A DNA stretch of 64,000 bases from NCBI GenBank assembly GCA_015680685.1, contig MNCI01003697.1, positions 174,345 to 238,344 of the forward strand. The letters run 5' to 3'. Of this stretch, positions 11,780 to 23,059 are shown in pieces (the stretch's first letter is position 1; every line of letters starts with the position of its first letter). The position numbers were made by a program, and so were the translations under genes. This stretch comes from Gnetum montanum. Its lineage: Eukaryota; Streptophyta; Gnetopsida; Gnetales; Gnetaceae. The notes beneath the pieces are model-generated. The model had not been told where the DNA came from. It made no database searches and saw nothing but the letters and a program-made list of their open reading frames with translations.

Positions 11780-12189
11780 TAATTATCACACTCTTGCTTT
11801 CTTTTTTCCTCTCTATTAAGCTCTAGCTTCCACTCTATCATCACTATGCTTTGTCTCCCTTCACCTTAGCCACGCTACATTTGTTGATTGTTTGCTTTAA
11901 CTTTGAAAATAACAAGTTTACTATGGTAAAACCGCTATTTATACCCTTCTAGGTTGAAGGACACATCAACCTTTTAAGGCCTATCTTGTGTCACATGCAT
12001 AACGTTGTACTATCTTGTGTCCCCCACGTAACATGGGACGAGTGTAGCACACAGAGTTAGAAAATTTTTCCAACTTTTCCAACGTTCCTATACTTAGAAA
12101 ATATTTTTGCATTTTTTATTGCCCAAAAAATTGTCCAACTTAGCCACACATTCAAAACCTTCTAATCTTTGCTTAAACACATGTTTCCC
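11780..12189. other. Spacer between antisense gene and RT of element B
   Basis: This is upstream of the antisense start and would hold its promoter. It is AT-rich; CTATTTATACC near 11935 reads GGTATAAATAG on the minus strand, a good TATA-box candidate about 160 bp upstream of the ATG at 11776. No other coding signal is seen. Confidence 0.4.
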
Positions 12190-12260
12190 ATGTAAACCCT
12201 GGTCTACTATGACCTTAAACTGGAAATTTAATGGTCAATTGAGGCCTCAAAATCACTCCA
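12190..12260. repeat. ~29-bp minisatellite remnant, second cluster of element B
   Basis: CTATGACCTTAAACTGG followed by CAATTGAGGCCTCAAAATC is one to two copies of the motif at 9868-10030. The antisense gene therefore has the motif on both sides. Confidence 0.55.
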
Positions 12261-12379
12261 CATGTTTGCCTATTTGATCCAAAAATTACATAGTTAGGTG
12301 AATTTTCATAACATTGTCTCCCTTATTTTACACATTTTTCCTTATTAAAATAGGTGTCTCTTGACATTTTTTTGGTTGT

Positions 12380-14060
12380 CTTATAGGATTTTGGTAGGAT
12401 TGCAGAATGAATACATATGAGAATATTCATTTGCCCTTGGTTTTGATTAGACCTTACAGTGATTCCATGAGATACATAAACACTAAGTTCCTAGACTTTG
12501 AGCCATTTACTTATGACGTAAATGTAGCATCCCTAGAGACATCTCTAGATTGGCTAGACCATCTAGTTAGAGCTCTAGACTTAGAAGTAGGTGACATAAC
12601 TGAGGATCCTCTCATAGAAGTCCTTGTAGTAACATGTAAAGGTGAAGTGAAGATGTTCAAACTTAGTTTCTTATTAGAGCCTCAAATCAAACAAAGCATA
12701 TCTAAAGTTCTTAACAATAATGTTAAGGTGTTTTCATGGTCCCACAAGGACATGCTGGGCTTGGACCCTCACATAATATAGCACAACATTATTCTTAATC
12801 CTTACATAAAACCAATTGAATCGAAAGATCACAAAGTCAATCCTAAGATGGAATTGGTAGTTTCTGATGAAATCACTAAGCTTTACAAAGTTGGTTTCAT
12901 CTAGGCAGTTGACTACATCGACCAGGTTTCAAACATTGTAGTTGTCCTTAAGAAAAATGGAAGTATATGCATTTGCATAAACTTTTGGGACTTAAACAAG
13001 GTGACCATCAAAGATTATTTTCCATTTTCTAGTATTGACCAACTCATTTATACTATGACTATTCTTGGCTTGTTCTTCTTTATGGATGGGTTCTTAGGGT
13101 ACAACCAAATTTGGATCAACTTAGAGCATCAACTCGGCATCACCTTCAAAACCCCTTGGGGTACATTTTTCTATACGATGATGCCCTTTAGACTAAAGAA
13201 TGTGGGAGCAACCTAATAACATGCAATGACATATATATTTAGTGACTATATACTAAACTTGCTCAATGACTATGTTGGAGATATAGTAGTTAAGACCAAG
13301 TTAGCTCATGACCACATAGATGACTTGGACCACATCCTCAAATGTTGCCTTAGACATGACCTTAGGCTAAACCTGAAAAAGTGTGTCTTTGGCATCAAAA
13401 CTAGTCACATGCTAGGCTCTGTAGTGTTAGAAGCAAGTATACATGTAGACCCTGATAAGGTTAAGGCTATCACCAAAGTAGCACCACCAGAAAACCTTAA
13501 GGAGCTACATGGGTTATAAGGAAAATTACAATTCATACATAATTTTATCGCCAAATTGACCAATAAGTTGTAGCTAATGTAACATTTCCTCAAAAAGAGG
13601 ATCCACTTTGAGTGGAAAACTCAATGCCAAGAAGCATTTGATAACCTAAAAAGAGAGCTAGCTCAACTTTCAATAGTCTACCCTCCATAGGGAGATAAGC
13701 CTTTCTACCCTTATCTTGCAACCTCAAACTTGTCCATTGCTTCTCTGCTTTGCCAAAAGTGAGAAAATGGCTCAAAGGTCCCTGTTTACTACTTAAGGCA
13801 TGTGCTAGTGGCCCATGAGGCAAAATACAATGATGTAGAGAAGAACTATCTCACCTTGGTCTTTGCACTTAAAAAATAGAGACACTATCTCTTCTACAGT
13901 TAGGTTAATGTTATCTACAAAAGCAACATACTTTGGGAAATTACCACAAACATGTACAAAAGTTGCTGAATTGCATGATGGAAGGTAATAACTACAAATT
14001 TTGATTTGCACTACGTAGCACAAGCATTCACAAAAGGTCAAGAAATAGCTGCACAACTCA
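12380..14060 (+). pseudogene. Reverse transcriptase and RNase H of element B
   Basis: One frame from 12407 carries the pre-RT segment (VFSWSHKDMLGLDPHI near 12730), ASNIVVV-type finger motifs (VSNIVVVLKKNGSICICINF near 12930), DLNKVTIKDYFPF, FFFMDGFLGYNQIWI, FYTMMPFRLKNVGAT and a damaged catalytic box (LNDYVGDIVVKTK near 13265; the usual YVDD reads YVGD). RNase H follows: CQEAFDNLKRELAQL near 13630 and YYLRHVLVAHEAKYNDVEKN near 13790. It is interrupted by nonsense codons but no frame shift. An AG acceptor with a T-rich run (TTGGTTGTCTTATAG) near 12385 could join protease to RT if the spacer is an intron. Dead by the YVGD change and stops. Confidence 0.85.
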
Positions 14061-14129
14061 CAAATTCACCCATAGATGATCAAGCAACAATAGATCTGAA
14101 ATTTCTAGATGACCATGTCAATAGCATAA

Positions 14130-14560
14130 GTCAAGTACCTACAAAATTTGAGGTAGTTTTACAATTTGATGATGCTTCAACCACATGAGGTGGTAGTGCC
14201 ATTTCCATTATCATGTTTCCCTCTAGGGAGATCCAACCCTTTGCATATAACTTCGTATTTCCTTGTACAAACAATGTGGCATAGTATGAAGGTCTCCTTA
14301 GGGGTGTCTTAGTAGCTCAAGAGTTAGGAATCCAAAACATAGTAGTTTGAGGTGATTCACAACTAATTGTCAACCAAGTTACAGAGGTTTATGCTTGCAA
14401 GGCACAACATTTACAACCTTACTATGATTTGGCAAAACACTTGCTCAAATAATTTGCAACTGTAGATGTCCAACATATTCCCCATAATGAAAATTCCATT
14501 GCTGATGCATTTGCTACTTTAGCTTTAAGCATAGTGACCAACATGTTTTTTGCATTTCCT
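14130..14560 (+). pseudogene. Second (archaeal-type) RNase H of element B
   Basis: The frame reads LQFDDASTT, then NNVA and YEGLLRGVLVAQELGIQNIV, GDSQLIVNQVTEVYACKAQH and HIPHNENSIADAFATLAL. This is the order of acidic residues (D near the start, E in YEG, D in GDSQL, D in ADAFATLA) of the extra RNase H that defines Tat-lineage elements. It is in frame with the RT block. Three TAG/TGA codons interrupt it. Confidence 0.85.
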
Positions 14561-14779
14561 GTTTCAATAGTTCATTGCATCAAACCTATAACTCAAAAAA
14601 CAAGCATTGCATCCATAAATCCAAGAAGCACAGCTCACACCCAAGAATGGTATGATGATATTAAGGCATACCTCTAATAGGCGGAGCCTCTAAAAAATAT
14701 AACCTCTACCCAAAAGTATGTAGTATAAAAGTGATCACAGTAGTACATCCTTGTAGGTGATAGCACCTTGTGTCATAGA

Positions 14780-15890
14780 TCCTACGATGAAGTACTGTTA
14801 ACTTGCATTAGTAGTAGTGAAGTGCAAACTATCATCAATCAAGTCCATGAGGGACTATGTAGAGGCCACATAGCCCCCAAGGCAATGGCAACAAAAATAA
14901 AACATGTAGGCTATTATTAGCCTTACATGGAGCATGCTTGTGTTTCCAAACTTAGAACATGTGACCTATGTCAGTAAAATGATAACCTAATGCATGTGTT
15001 TCCCACTAAATTACATACTATGCTAATCACATGGCCATTCCAATGTTGGGGGTAGGATATCATAGGACCTATAATGCCTAAGACTTCCATAGGACATAGC
15101 GTCATCATAATCATAATTGAATAATTTACCAAGTGGGTTGAGGCCATTTTCCTTAGGAAGACAACATCACAACAAGTTTTCAAATTCATTCTAGACAACA
15201 TAGTGACCCAATTTGGTCTACCCATAACCATAGTCACAAACAATGAGCCACAATTTAGTAGTGTAGAAACTAAAGCCTTCCATAAACACCTTGACATTCA
15301 AAATTTCTTTTTATCACCATACTACCCACAGGAGAATGGCCAAGTAGAGGCTATGAACAAAGTCATCATCAACCTTCTATGGAGGATGCTTAGCAACAAG
15401 AAACAATGATGGCATGAACAACTAGTCTATGTGTTATAGGCCTACTTTATGACATGTAGAATAATAATAGGTAAGATGCCATATAGTCTTGTGTATGGAT
15501 CTAAAGCAATGTTACCTCTTGAATTGCAAGTCCCATTACTTTCTATGATCCTCTTGAGCTTCATTAATGAGGTTCAAAATAACAAGTTGAGAATCATTGA
15601 CCTTGAATTTATGGATAAGGAGTGCATGTAAACATTTTATCACATTCAGTGGTACCAATGAAAGAAATAGCAAACGCACCATCAGAATCAACATCAATGC
15701 CCATTCAAGAAGGGGGAAATGGTCCTCAAGGTCATTCATGAGCCCACAGACAAATTCTCAGTTAATTGGGAAGGACCTTTCTTGGTCATAAAGGCCTATG
15801 ACAATGGAGCATCCAAGCTCACTGATCTAGATAGTAATGAGTTTGCCAATCCAATAGACAACTCATACCTAAAGTCGTAGTATGCCTAGT
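14780..15890 (+). pseudogene. Integrase of element B
   Basis: The zinc-binding region is damaged (HIAPKAMATKIKHVGYY, then CVSKLRTCDLCQ near 14940-14970). The catalytic core follows: DIIGPIMPKTSIGHSVIIII near 15055, FTKWVEAIFLRKTTSQQVFK, FGLPITIVTNNEPQFSS (the central Asp appears as Asn) and LSPYYPQENGQVEAMNKVII with the catalytic Glu near 15340. The C-terminal part reads WEGPFLVIKAYDNGASKLTD and ends near 15880. Same frame as RT. It would catalyse strand transfer in the intact family. Confidence 0.85.
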
Positions 15891-15939
15891 GCATAGTTCC
15901 ATGCCAATGATAAAGCAAGGTAAGTGCACATCCACTATG

Positions 15940-16260
15940 ATATTAAATTGGCACAGAGCATCCACTATGATGTTAAACTAGCACAGAACAGCTACTATGA
16001 TGTTAAAATAGCATAGAACATATGCTATGATGTTAAAATAGCACAAAATATCCTTGGGCTATGACATTAAACTAACACCCACAGCATGGTCCACTATGAC
16101 CTTAAACTAGCCATCCACCATCTGCTACGATGTTAAACTAGCACAGTTGCTAGGACCTTAAACTAGCACATCACAATTTGCTCAGATCTTAAGCTAGATT
16201 CATGATCTACTAAAACCTTAAACTAGTATAGTGTGTGGTCTACCAAGATCTAAAACTAAG
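15940..16260. repeat. ~30-bp minisatellite, third cluster of element B (about 10 units)
   Basis: Repeats anchored on GATGTTAAACTAGCACAG and CACTATGACCTTAAACTAGC, spaced mostly 28-31 bp, directly after the integrase. Confidence 0.8.
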
Positions 16261-17379
16261 TTCACAATTTAGAATTCATAATTCAATATACATATTTTTT
16301 TAGACAAGTGAGCATGAATATATCCAATCCTCCATCACCTACCCACACCTCTTGGGTAGGGTGGGGTGGGACATTGAAGTTCTAAAATGAAGTTCATGTT
16401 GTTAAGGAAAAAACCCTCTAGAGCATTTATAGCGTCACCATTCTTGGCATCTCAGTGATCTTCCAAAGATGCCTTTTGGCATCTTGCTAACCTTTCAAAG
16501 ATACTACCACCATCGCCAATCATCTTGGTCAAAGCTCTCACTATTAGCATCACTCACCAAAGAACCAAAGGTACTATAGCCCAGCCACAACACTACCATC
16601 CTCCGACCCTCACCATTCCCTAAGCTCGAAAGAGCATCTAGCACTATGACTCCCCACCATGTTGCTGATTTTCTTAGCTCCTATCTTTGGTTAGAACTCT
16701 TGAGCACCTACATTGCCAACACCTTTAGCCACTTGGGTGCTCACTTCTGGTGTGGTTGTGAAAGCTTTTGGAGCCTACTACCATCGATGCCTACACTGGC
16801 CTTCCTTCTTTACACATTGCATGCATGTAAAATTAACACAACATTCATGGCCCTTGTAGTTTCCTTGCAAACAAGACTTCGTCTTCATCTTTCATGATGT
16901 GGTTATTTTTCTTATTTTCTCTATGTTGCATTTGCAGGATAAAGCCTTAGTGGCATTGTTCAAGGATGTGTTTCATTGTAGTGATAGGTCATCACACTAC
17001 TCTAATATGTCTATTTTGGCTCACTAAGCTACTTAAGAGTGCACATCTTTACTACCCCTCTAGCCAATTCACCTCTACCTCTTAATCTTTCATTTTCTTG
17101 CACTCCCTACAAGTCTTCCTGATGCACATGCAACCTTTTCTTCAATCAAATATAGAACCCATGATGGATGTAACACAACTAATCCAATGGGAAGCCTTTG
17201 TGGGCTACTCAAAGCCTCAAACAGATGTAACAAAACTCATCCTAAGGAGGAAACACTTGTCCTATAGACATGATGTGATTGCCTCTAAGCAAATTTTGTT
17301 GAGTGGTGCATAGTTTTCCCAGCAATAAAACATCTTCAAAAAGAGAGAGAGAAAGAAAAAGTAAAAAAAAAAAAGAATA

Positions 17380-17411
<32 letters not shown>

Positions 17412-17770
17412 GATCACAAGAAAAATGGGACAAAATAAGTGGCCAAGTAAAATAGCAAATTTGCTATTTTGCAACCAATCCATCCCTGGATCGACCATCT
17501 CACAAGCACTCTGATGAGGGATCATGCTTTGGTGACAAGCCATTGTGATGCTACATCCTATAGCCACATGTACAATCAAACATTCATGCCATATGTTATC
17601 CCTTAACCCATCTCCCTAACCTATTCCCTATCATACTTTATTTCCTTAAGCACTCTCAAGCATAGCGAAGTGTTGTCTAATCAGGCATTGACAAGTGATG
17701 TTGGTTTCATGTTCACAGCATGTTTCATATTCTTTGTCAACATCTCTCAGGCCAATCCTCCAAACATCAA
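16261..17770 (+). other. 3' untranslated zone of element B
   Basis: No recognisable domain. Short open runs exist but have no family signature. A TA dinucleotide run of about 12 repeats lies at 17379-17404, next to an A/G-rich stretch. Confidence 0.6.
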
Positions 17771-17784
17771 CAAAGAGGGGCCAA
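17771..17784 (+). other. Polypurine tract of element B
   Basis: ACAAAGAGGGGCCAA directly precedes the 3' LTR. Element D has AACAAAGAGGGG in the equivalent place on its own strand (43700-43720), supporting the call. Confidence 0.75.
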
Positions 17785-19477
17785 TGAAACACCACCAATT
17801 TTAAGTTTCTACATCTTCGACAACAAATTTATCTGTGTCAAAACTTGAAAAAAAATTTCTAAGTCTAGTTTTATGCTCTCTAGTGTAGCTAGCATAGCAC
17901 ACATTGAGCCTTGTTTTGCAAGAATTTTGTAAGTGTCAGCAAAAATCCCACAAAATTTTTTCTAAGTGTCTTGCTATGCTCTCAGTTTTCCTAATATGCT
18001 CCCTAGTGTAGCCAGCATAACACACACTTCCATGGCCAGTTCGCATAAGTGTCAAGCCAGAACTAGTCAAGGGTTGTTTGGGATGGACAAAATAGTTGTT
18101 GGACACAAGTTCATGCTCTACTATGCTCCATAGCGTAGCCAACATGACACAAGTTCCAATGCCTAGTTTTGCCTAAGTGTTGGACAAGGATTTATCAAGC
18201 TAGCTTGACATGGAAGATGCATTTGGCGTATTTCTTAACTTCTAAGGCTATCTTGCTTGCTACGCCCTAAAGTGTAGCTAGTGTGCCATGAAGGAAGAAT
18301 GTATATTTCATCAAAATTTAGCTAAGTGTTCCTAATATGCTCTGCTATTCTTCCTAGTGTAGCCAACATAACTAGTGTGAAACATCAAAATTTTGCAAAA
18401 TTTTGCTAAGTGTTGTGTTATGCTCTAGAGCATAGCCAGCTTGACACTAGAGAAAAGTCTTCGAAAGCCTCTAGAACTCAACATCATCCTTCATCTCAGC
18501 TCTGACATTCCTTCAACAACTAAGATAAGTAGTTTCCATTTCTTTTGCATCCCAATTGATACCCAAAATTTTCCCTATGCTTGACCCTACTCAAAAGAGG
18601 GGGAAGACGTAGTCCTAGAGCGTAGCCTCCAAGTTGTACTATTTTGACACTATTTGTAGGTACATTGTGGTCTCTCAAAATTTGGCATATGTAGTCCAGG
18701 CAATGTAGTCACATTTTCATAATCTTTGGATACTCGTTGCTATTCTTCAGAGTTACCTAATCTACATTTCATGCTAAAATTAGCCCTATAAATACCTTGA
18801 TGTTTAGCACTCTTGGAGTTGGCAAATTAAAAGAGCACTAGGCGATTTAGCTTATTTGAGCATCCCTGACACTCTCACACCTGAGCACATAAGCTTCACA
18901 CCTTGGCATTTCCCAAAATGTAGTCCACCATTACACCTATACAACATGGCAACAGCCAACCTAGCAGGTTCAACCTCTATTGAAATCACTAGCTCCACGT
19001 CTTGAGCATCCTAGAGATTATGACTACACTACTACATTGTCACTATGCTTGCCTAACATTGGGTACCATTCTCACCTCCTATCTAGTAAAAGTTACGCTC
19101 CATAGTTTTGGGATGGTGCATTTCTTTGTTTTCAAGCTCTATTTCATTTCTTTTCTAAGCATTTTTCTTCAATATTAAGCATAACTCTCACATTTTTCTA
19201 TTGTTTAATACATATTTGCATACTTGTGTTGTTGTTTTCTGGTTGAGATACCCTAGTACGCTCTGGCTTAGCTAGTCTCAATGTCTACATGTAACATAGT
19301 ATATATCCCTCTTACAAATGGTTGTTCTAACACCACATAAGTCCCTATCTGATTGACTAGACCATTCAGGGCACCTCATTTCCATTTCCCCAGCACAACC
19401 CTCACATAGATTTCGGGTTAGGTTGTACGCTTGCTGACCTCTTGGTGTTCTAGCCACCAAAATTTTTGGACATCACA
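17785..19477 (+). repeat. 3' LTR of element B (1693 bp)
   Basis: Starts TGAAACACCACCAATTTTA and ends GACATCACA before AAGAC. Relative to the 5' LTR it has an expanded U3 repeat block. CCTATAAATACCTTG near 18786 is a likely TATA box. Confidence 0.9.
17865..18450 (+). repeat. U3 tandem repeat block in 3' LTR of element B, ~126-bp unit
   Basis: The phrase ATGCTCTCTAGTGTAGCTAG, or a variant of it, recurs near 17870, 17996, 18122, 18262, 18340 and 18418, followed by CAGCATAACACA-like and TTGCCTAAGTGT-like phrases. The first three are about 126 bp apart and later units are irregular. The 5' LTR has only one clear copy (4710-4740). Confidence 0.75.
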
Positions 19478-19482
19478 AAGAC

Positions 19483-19562
19483 TTAAGGTCTATAGAATTC
19501 AATTGGATCACATGTGAATGCTTGTGATTCATATGGTTGAGCATAGGGATATTCATCATTCA
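19483..19562 (+). repeat. 5' LTR of element A, second part
   Basis: TTGGATCACATGTGAATGCT and TATGGTTGAGCATAGGGATA match the end of the 3' LTR of A (28785-28840), resuming the LTR after element B. Confidence 0.8.
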
Positions 19563-19729
19563 TCATTTATGCTTTTCTTATGGACCTTTTGTTTGATACA
19601 TGCATTATCTAGGAACTTAGTGAAAACCATTTAACATCATTGGAATGAACTCTAATATCACATCATATGCCAAAATAACAAAAATAATTATAATAAAGCA
19701 CATTGAGTTTTATTTTTTCTGATCCTAGA

Positions 19730-21890
19730 ATGTCTTCTTCTTCTCAGAGGAATGATTCTTCATCTAAGTTTGAGTGAACATCTAATTGAAAAAGAATTAA
19801 ACAAATAAATCAACAAGTGCCCCACCAGTATAGGGTGGTATATGCTCATCCCAATGAATATGTGTGCAACTTCACCTTCATCTTACACCAGAATTAATAG
19901 ATGTGGTGGCAGAACCTAGAGGGTAACATTGTGTTGTCACCTGATCAATCCATTCTTGCAATGCTTCAATGCCCTATTATCAAGTTGGATCTATAGGCAC
20001 TTCATTTTGAATATGTTCTGTAGAATAGTGATGCTAGGGAGTACCATTCCAGAAATGCATAACATAAAAGGGATCAACAGTAAGAGAATCATTATGAAAG
20101 TGTGAAGGGAAAATAGTTTGATGACTCCTCATTCTTGCTATACAAAATAGATGGTAAGGGCTTCTTCTTTGAGGGCTCTTTATTAATGACACTCCTATCT
20201 TTGAATTCAACCAAGAAGGCCAATACCAAAACCTATAATCTACTATCCTTAATCCTAGCTTTGGAAAGAATGGATCCCATGATTAAAAGGAATCTAGGGA
20301 GGAGGGTTATGACAAGTATGAGGATAAGCATCACGATTGTGATCATGGCTATGACAACTGAAGAGGGGATAATAGGCACCATGGTTGTGCTATTCCTCCT
20401 TCCTCTTCACCTTCATCATTACCTTCTTCGTCTTCTAGCTTCAAACACAACTATAAAGGGCATGATTGTAATGGAAATGATCGATGAGACAAAAGTGATC
20501 ATAAGTCCCATTAGGCAAGTCAAGATCATGGGTGTAGCAATTCAAGGAAAACACATCATCACAAAAGTATAGGTAGTAAAGGACATCATAGGTGCCATGT
20601 CCATCATAGAGGTCATGCTTATGATGAGACTTTTCTTGCCACTTGAAGCATGTGAAACATTGCAAAGGTGGTGAGAATTCCTACAAGGGATGTAAAGGAT
20701 AGCTGAATCAATAGGCTAGACATTAACAATATCTCTAAGTTTGAAAGAGGATATAACTCAGATATGCAAAATCATTTTTAGCCCTTTCACCATGCATGTG
20801 CCTTGCAAAATGTGAAGAATGATTAGCAAAAGCTTAAGTTGTTTCCAAGGACATCCATTAAGGAAGTAGAGAGTTGGTACTAATCCCTAGAACTAGAAAC
20901 CATTAGATGGTGGAATACAATGCTCAAATTTCTCAATGACAAATATCAAATGTACTCCTAAGTGTCCAACTTGAGGAGGTAGATCCAAGGATGGAAAAAC
21001 TGAATGCATGAACCCTTGGATGCATCCATGGGCTGATACTTTTCTCTATTACATAGATGTCCTAGTCATGGTTATTCTAAACAAGAACAACTTTGCCATA
21101 TCATAGATGGGCTTCAATCAAATACAAGGAGAACTCAGGGAGTCTATGCCTAAAGGTGATTGTCAAAACTAAGAGTCCATTAGATTCAAAGGCTAATTGA
21201 GTAGGTAGAAAAGAAAGAAGGTGAATTAAGCAAATGAGAAAGTGTAGAAGAATATAGTAGGAATCCTTCCATCAGAAAGAGGGAGGTTTGCTTTTGTGAT
21301 AGTGAGGAGGATTCATCACTTGATGAGGTGATGAATAGAAAGACCTTGTTGATCCAAAAATCTATGTTTGAAATTTCAGCCAAGATAGATAAAATGTGGG
21401 ATTCATTGAAGGAAAAATTCCAAACTAATTTAAAAGTTATAGAAGAATCAAGGGAGCAAAGTAGTAATCATGATCATAGAAAGTAAAGAGAAGCTAACTG
21501 TACCTACCAAAGGGGTAAGGGCAAAGTTGGTGTAGTACAAGAAGTTGTGAAGATAGAATCAAATGATGATGGTGGGTGTGACATTTGCCAATATGAACAT
21601 CCTAAAGGATGTTGCCCTGTCATGTCACAGTTGCAAGAGTCTAGGATATACACTTTGAATCCTAGACTAACAAGAAGGCAAGCACCTAGAAGATTTCCTA
21701 ATCCTCTAGGCAATCCTAGGTAGTTCCATCAACAATTAGCCTACTATCCAAGTGGAGATCCACCATAACTAAATAAGTAGTACCAATAGTGGTAGCACCC
21801 ACAATCATGGGGGATGCCACCACCAAGGTAGTAATACCTTTACCAACAACCAGATCCATATGGGTGCTATGTTTAGTAACTTGTTTCTTC
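19730..21890 (+). pseudogene. gag of element A (decayed), with histidine-rich N-terminal region
   Basis: One plus frame from about 20300 to 20640 encodes an unusual region rich in His, Asp, Gly and Lys (KHHDCDHGYDN, RHHGCA, KTHHHKS, GHHRCHVHHRGHAYDET). It continues into the capsid part: VVRIPTRDVKDS, ISKFERGYNSDMQNHF near 20735 and LKLFPRTSIKEVESWY near 20835. A C-terminal part follows, with KREVCFCDSEEDSS and a CDICQYEHPKGCCP cysteine/histidine motif near 21580. The region around 21650-21870 is Pro/Gln/Tyr-rich. Element F has the same capsid and CxxxxHPKGCCP motifs, which confirms the family. Stops interrupt it about every 20-60 codons. Confidence 0.75.
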
Positions 21891-22289
21891 GCATGACTCT
21901 TCCAATCATGCCACCTTCCAACATCACTACTACCCTCTAGAGTATTACAAAATTCATTCTCCATCTACTAGAAGAGAAACCCCATATCGATATTATCATC
22001 CTCATGCTTTTTCATATGTCCCTCCAACTTTAACCTAGTTATCACATGCTCTGTGAATGCAGGGAGAAATTTTGCTTCAACCATAACAACACAATGCAAT
22101 AAGGGCTATTAACTTACAACTAACTGTTTAGCTAAGTGGTTCAAAAACTAGATCACAAAAAAGATCTTTCTTTTGAACCAATACCCCAACTAAACCCTCA
22201 CATACCCTTGTAGCTAGCAACCTTTTTTCTCAATCATCTTCTACATCTAATTCATTTGAGTCCCATTAAAACCAAACACCTCCCAAAAG

Positions 22290-22900
22290 TACATACCATC
22301 ATGTTAACTCATGTGGTAACTGATTAGATAAAGGTTGGCCACCTTCCTAGGAAATTATCTGATTTTGGAAGTCCCCTTATTTGCCTTCAAATCCTTCGGA
22401 ATGAGCCTTACAAGGCTATTCTGTATTTACATTTTGGTGCTAATCTAATTTTCCATAAGATGTATAAAGTTTAGAACTTACCTTCACTTAAGAAGAGGAG
22501 CATCCATCTCAAGTTGGCTAATCAATCCATCACTATTCCCTTGGAACTGGTAGAGGACATTATGAATTTTGGTCATGGGTGGTCCTACCCCACCAATTTC
22601 TTGGTGATCTGAATGGACAATTACAAAGGGGACTTTCCAATCATCATGGGAAGAGCTTGCCTAACCACTATTGATGCACAATTGGGGATACGAGAGCTTT
22701 ATCTCGAAATCTCTAAAGGAAAATAATTTGAAAAGATTGAGAGGAAGAAAGTTCCATGCATCATGTATAGTGATATATGGTGCAATTGTGTGCAAAAAAT
22801 ATGGATCGTTAATAGTGTATCTATCAAAGCATGCAGTTAATATGCTAGAATATATGAAATTCAAAGGTGCTTATACATTGTAGCCACAAAATGGAAGGGC
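22290..22900 (+). pseudogene. Protease of element A (decayed)
   Basis: IKVGHLPRKLSDFGSPLICL near 22335, then ILYLHFGANLIF near 22420 (the DxGAxxNL active-site loop with the Asp replaced) and FPIIMGRACLTTIDAQLGI near 22634 (the ILGRPFL-type block). It is in frame with stops. Element F lacks exactly the part between GHLP and IIMGRA. Confidence 0.7.
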
Positions 22901-23059
22901 ACAAAGTGGCTAATAGCTAATTTTGGAAGTAGCTCAACAATTTTCATAGAACCTACTAAGAGCTTAACATCTACCTATGTGGAAGGAATGGATGAACTGT
23001 AGCAAGTTCATCACCAACTTTCTATTGATGAAATTGATGATACCAATTGGAAAGAGTTG

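Larger units (their letters stand above)
4629..19477 (+). mobile_element. Element B: Tat-lineage Ty3/gypsy retrotransposon with antisense gene
   Basis: It is bounded by LTRs (4629-5896 and 17785-19477), flanked by AAGAT/AAGAC, and lies inside the 5' LTR of element A. Plus-strand order: LTR, primer-binding site, gag, protease, minisatellite, an antisense intron-bearing coding region, RT, RNase H, second (archaeal-type) RNase H, INT, minisatellite, polypurine tract, LTR. The double RNase H and the protease C-terminus (ILGRSWLAQL, SSAIHQEIHFPYEGG type) mark the Tat lineage. The RT-to-INT part stays in one frame for about 3.4 kb with only nonsense substitutions. The 2.7 kb between protease and RT resembles the intron position known for Ogre elements. 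Confidence 0.9.

Noticed and set aside
17379-17404. TA dinucleotide run
   Set aside because: Ordinary microsatellite within the 3' zone of element B; no sign of a regulatory role.
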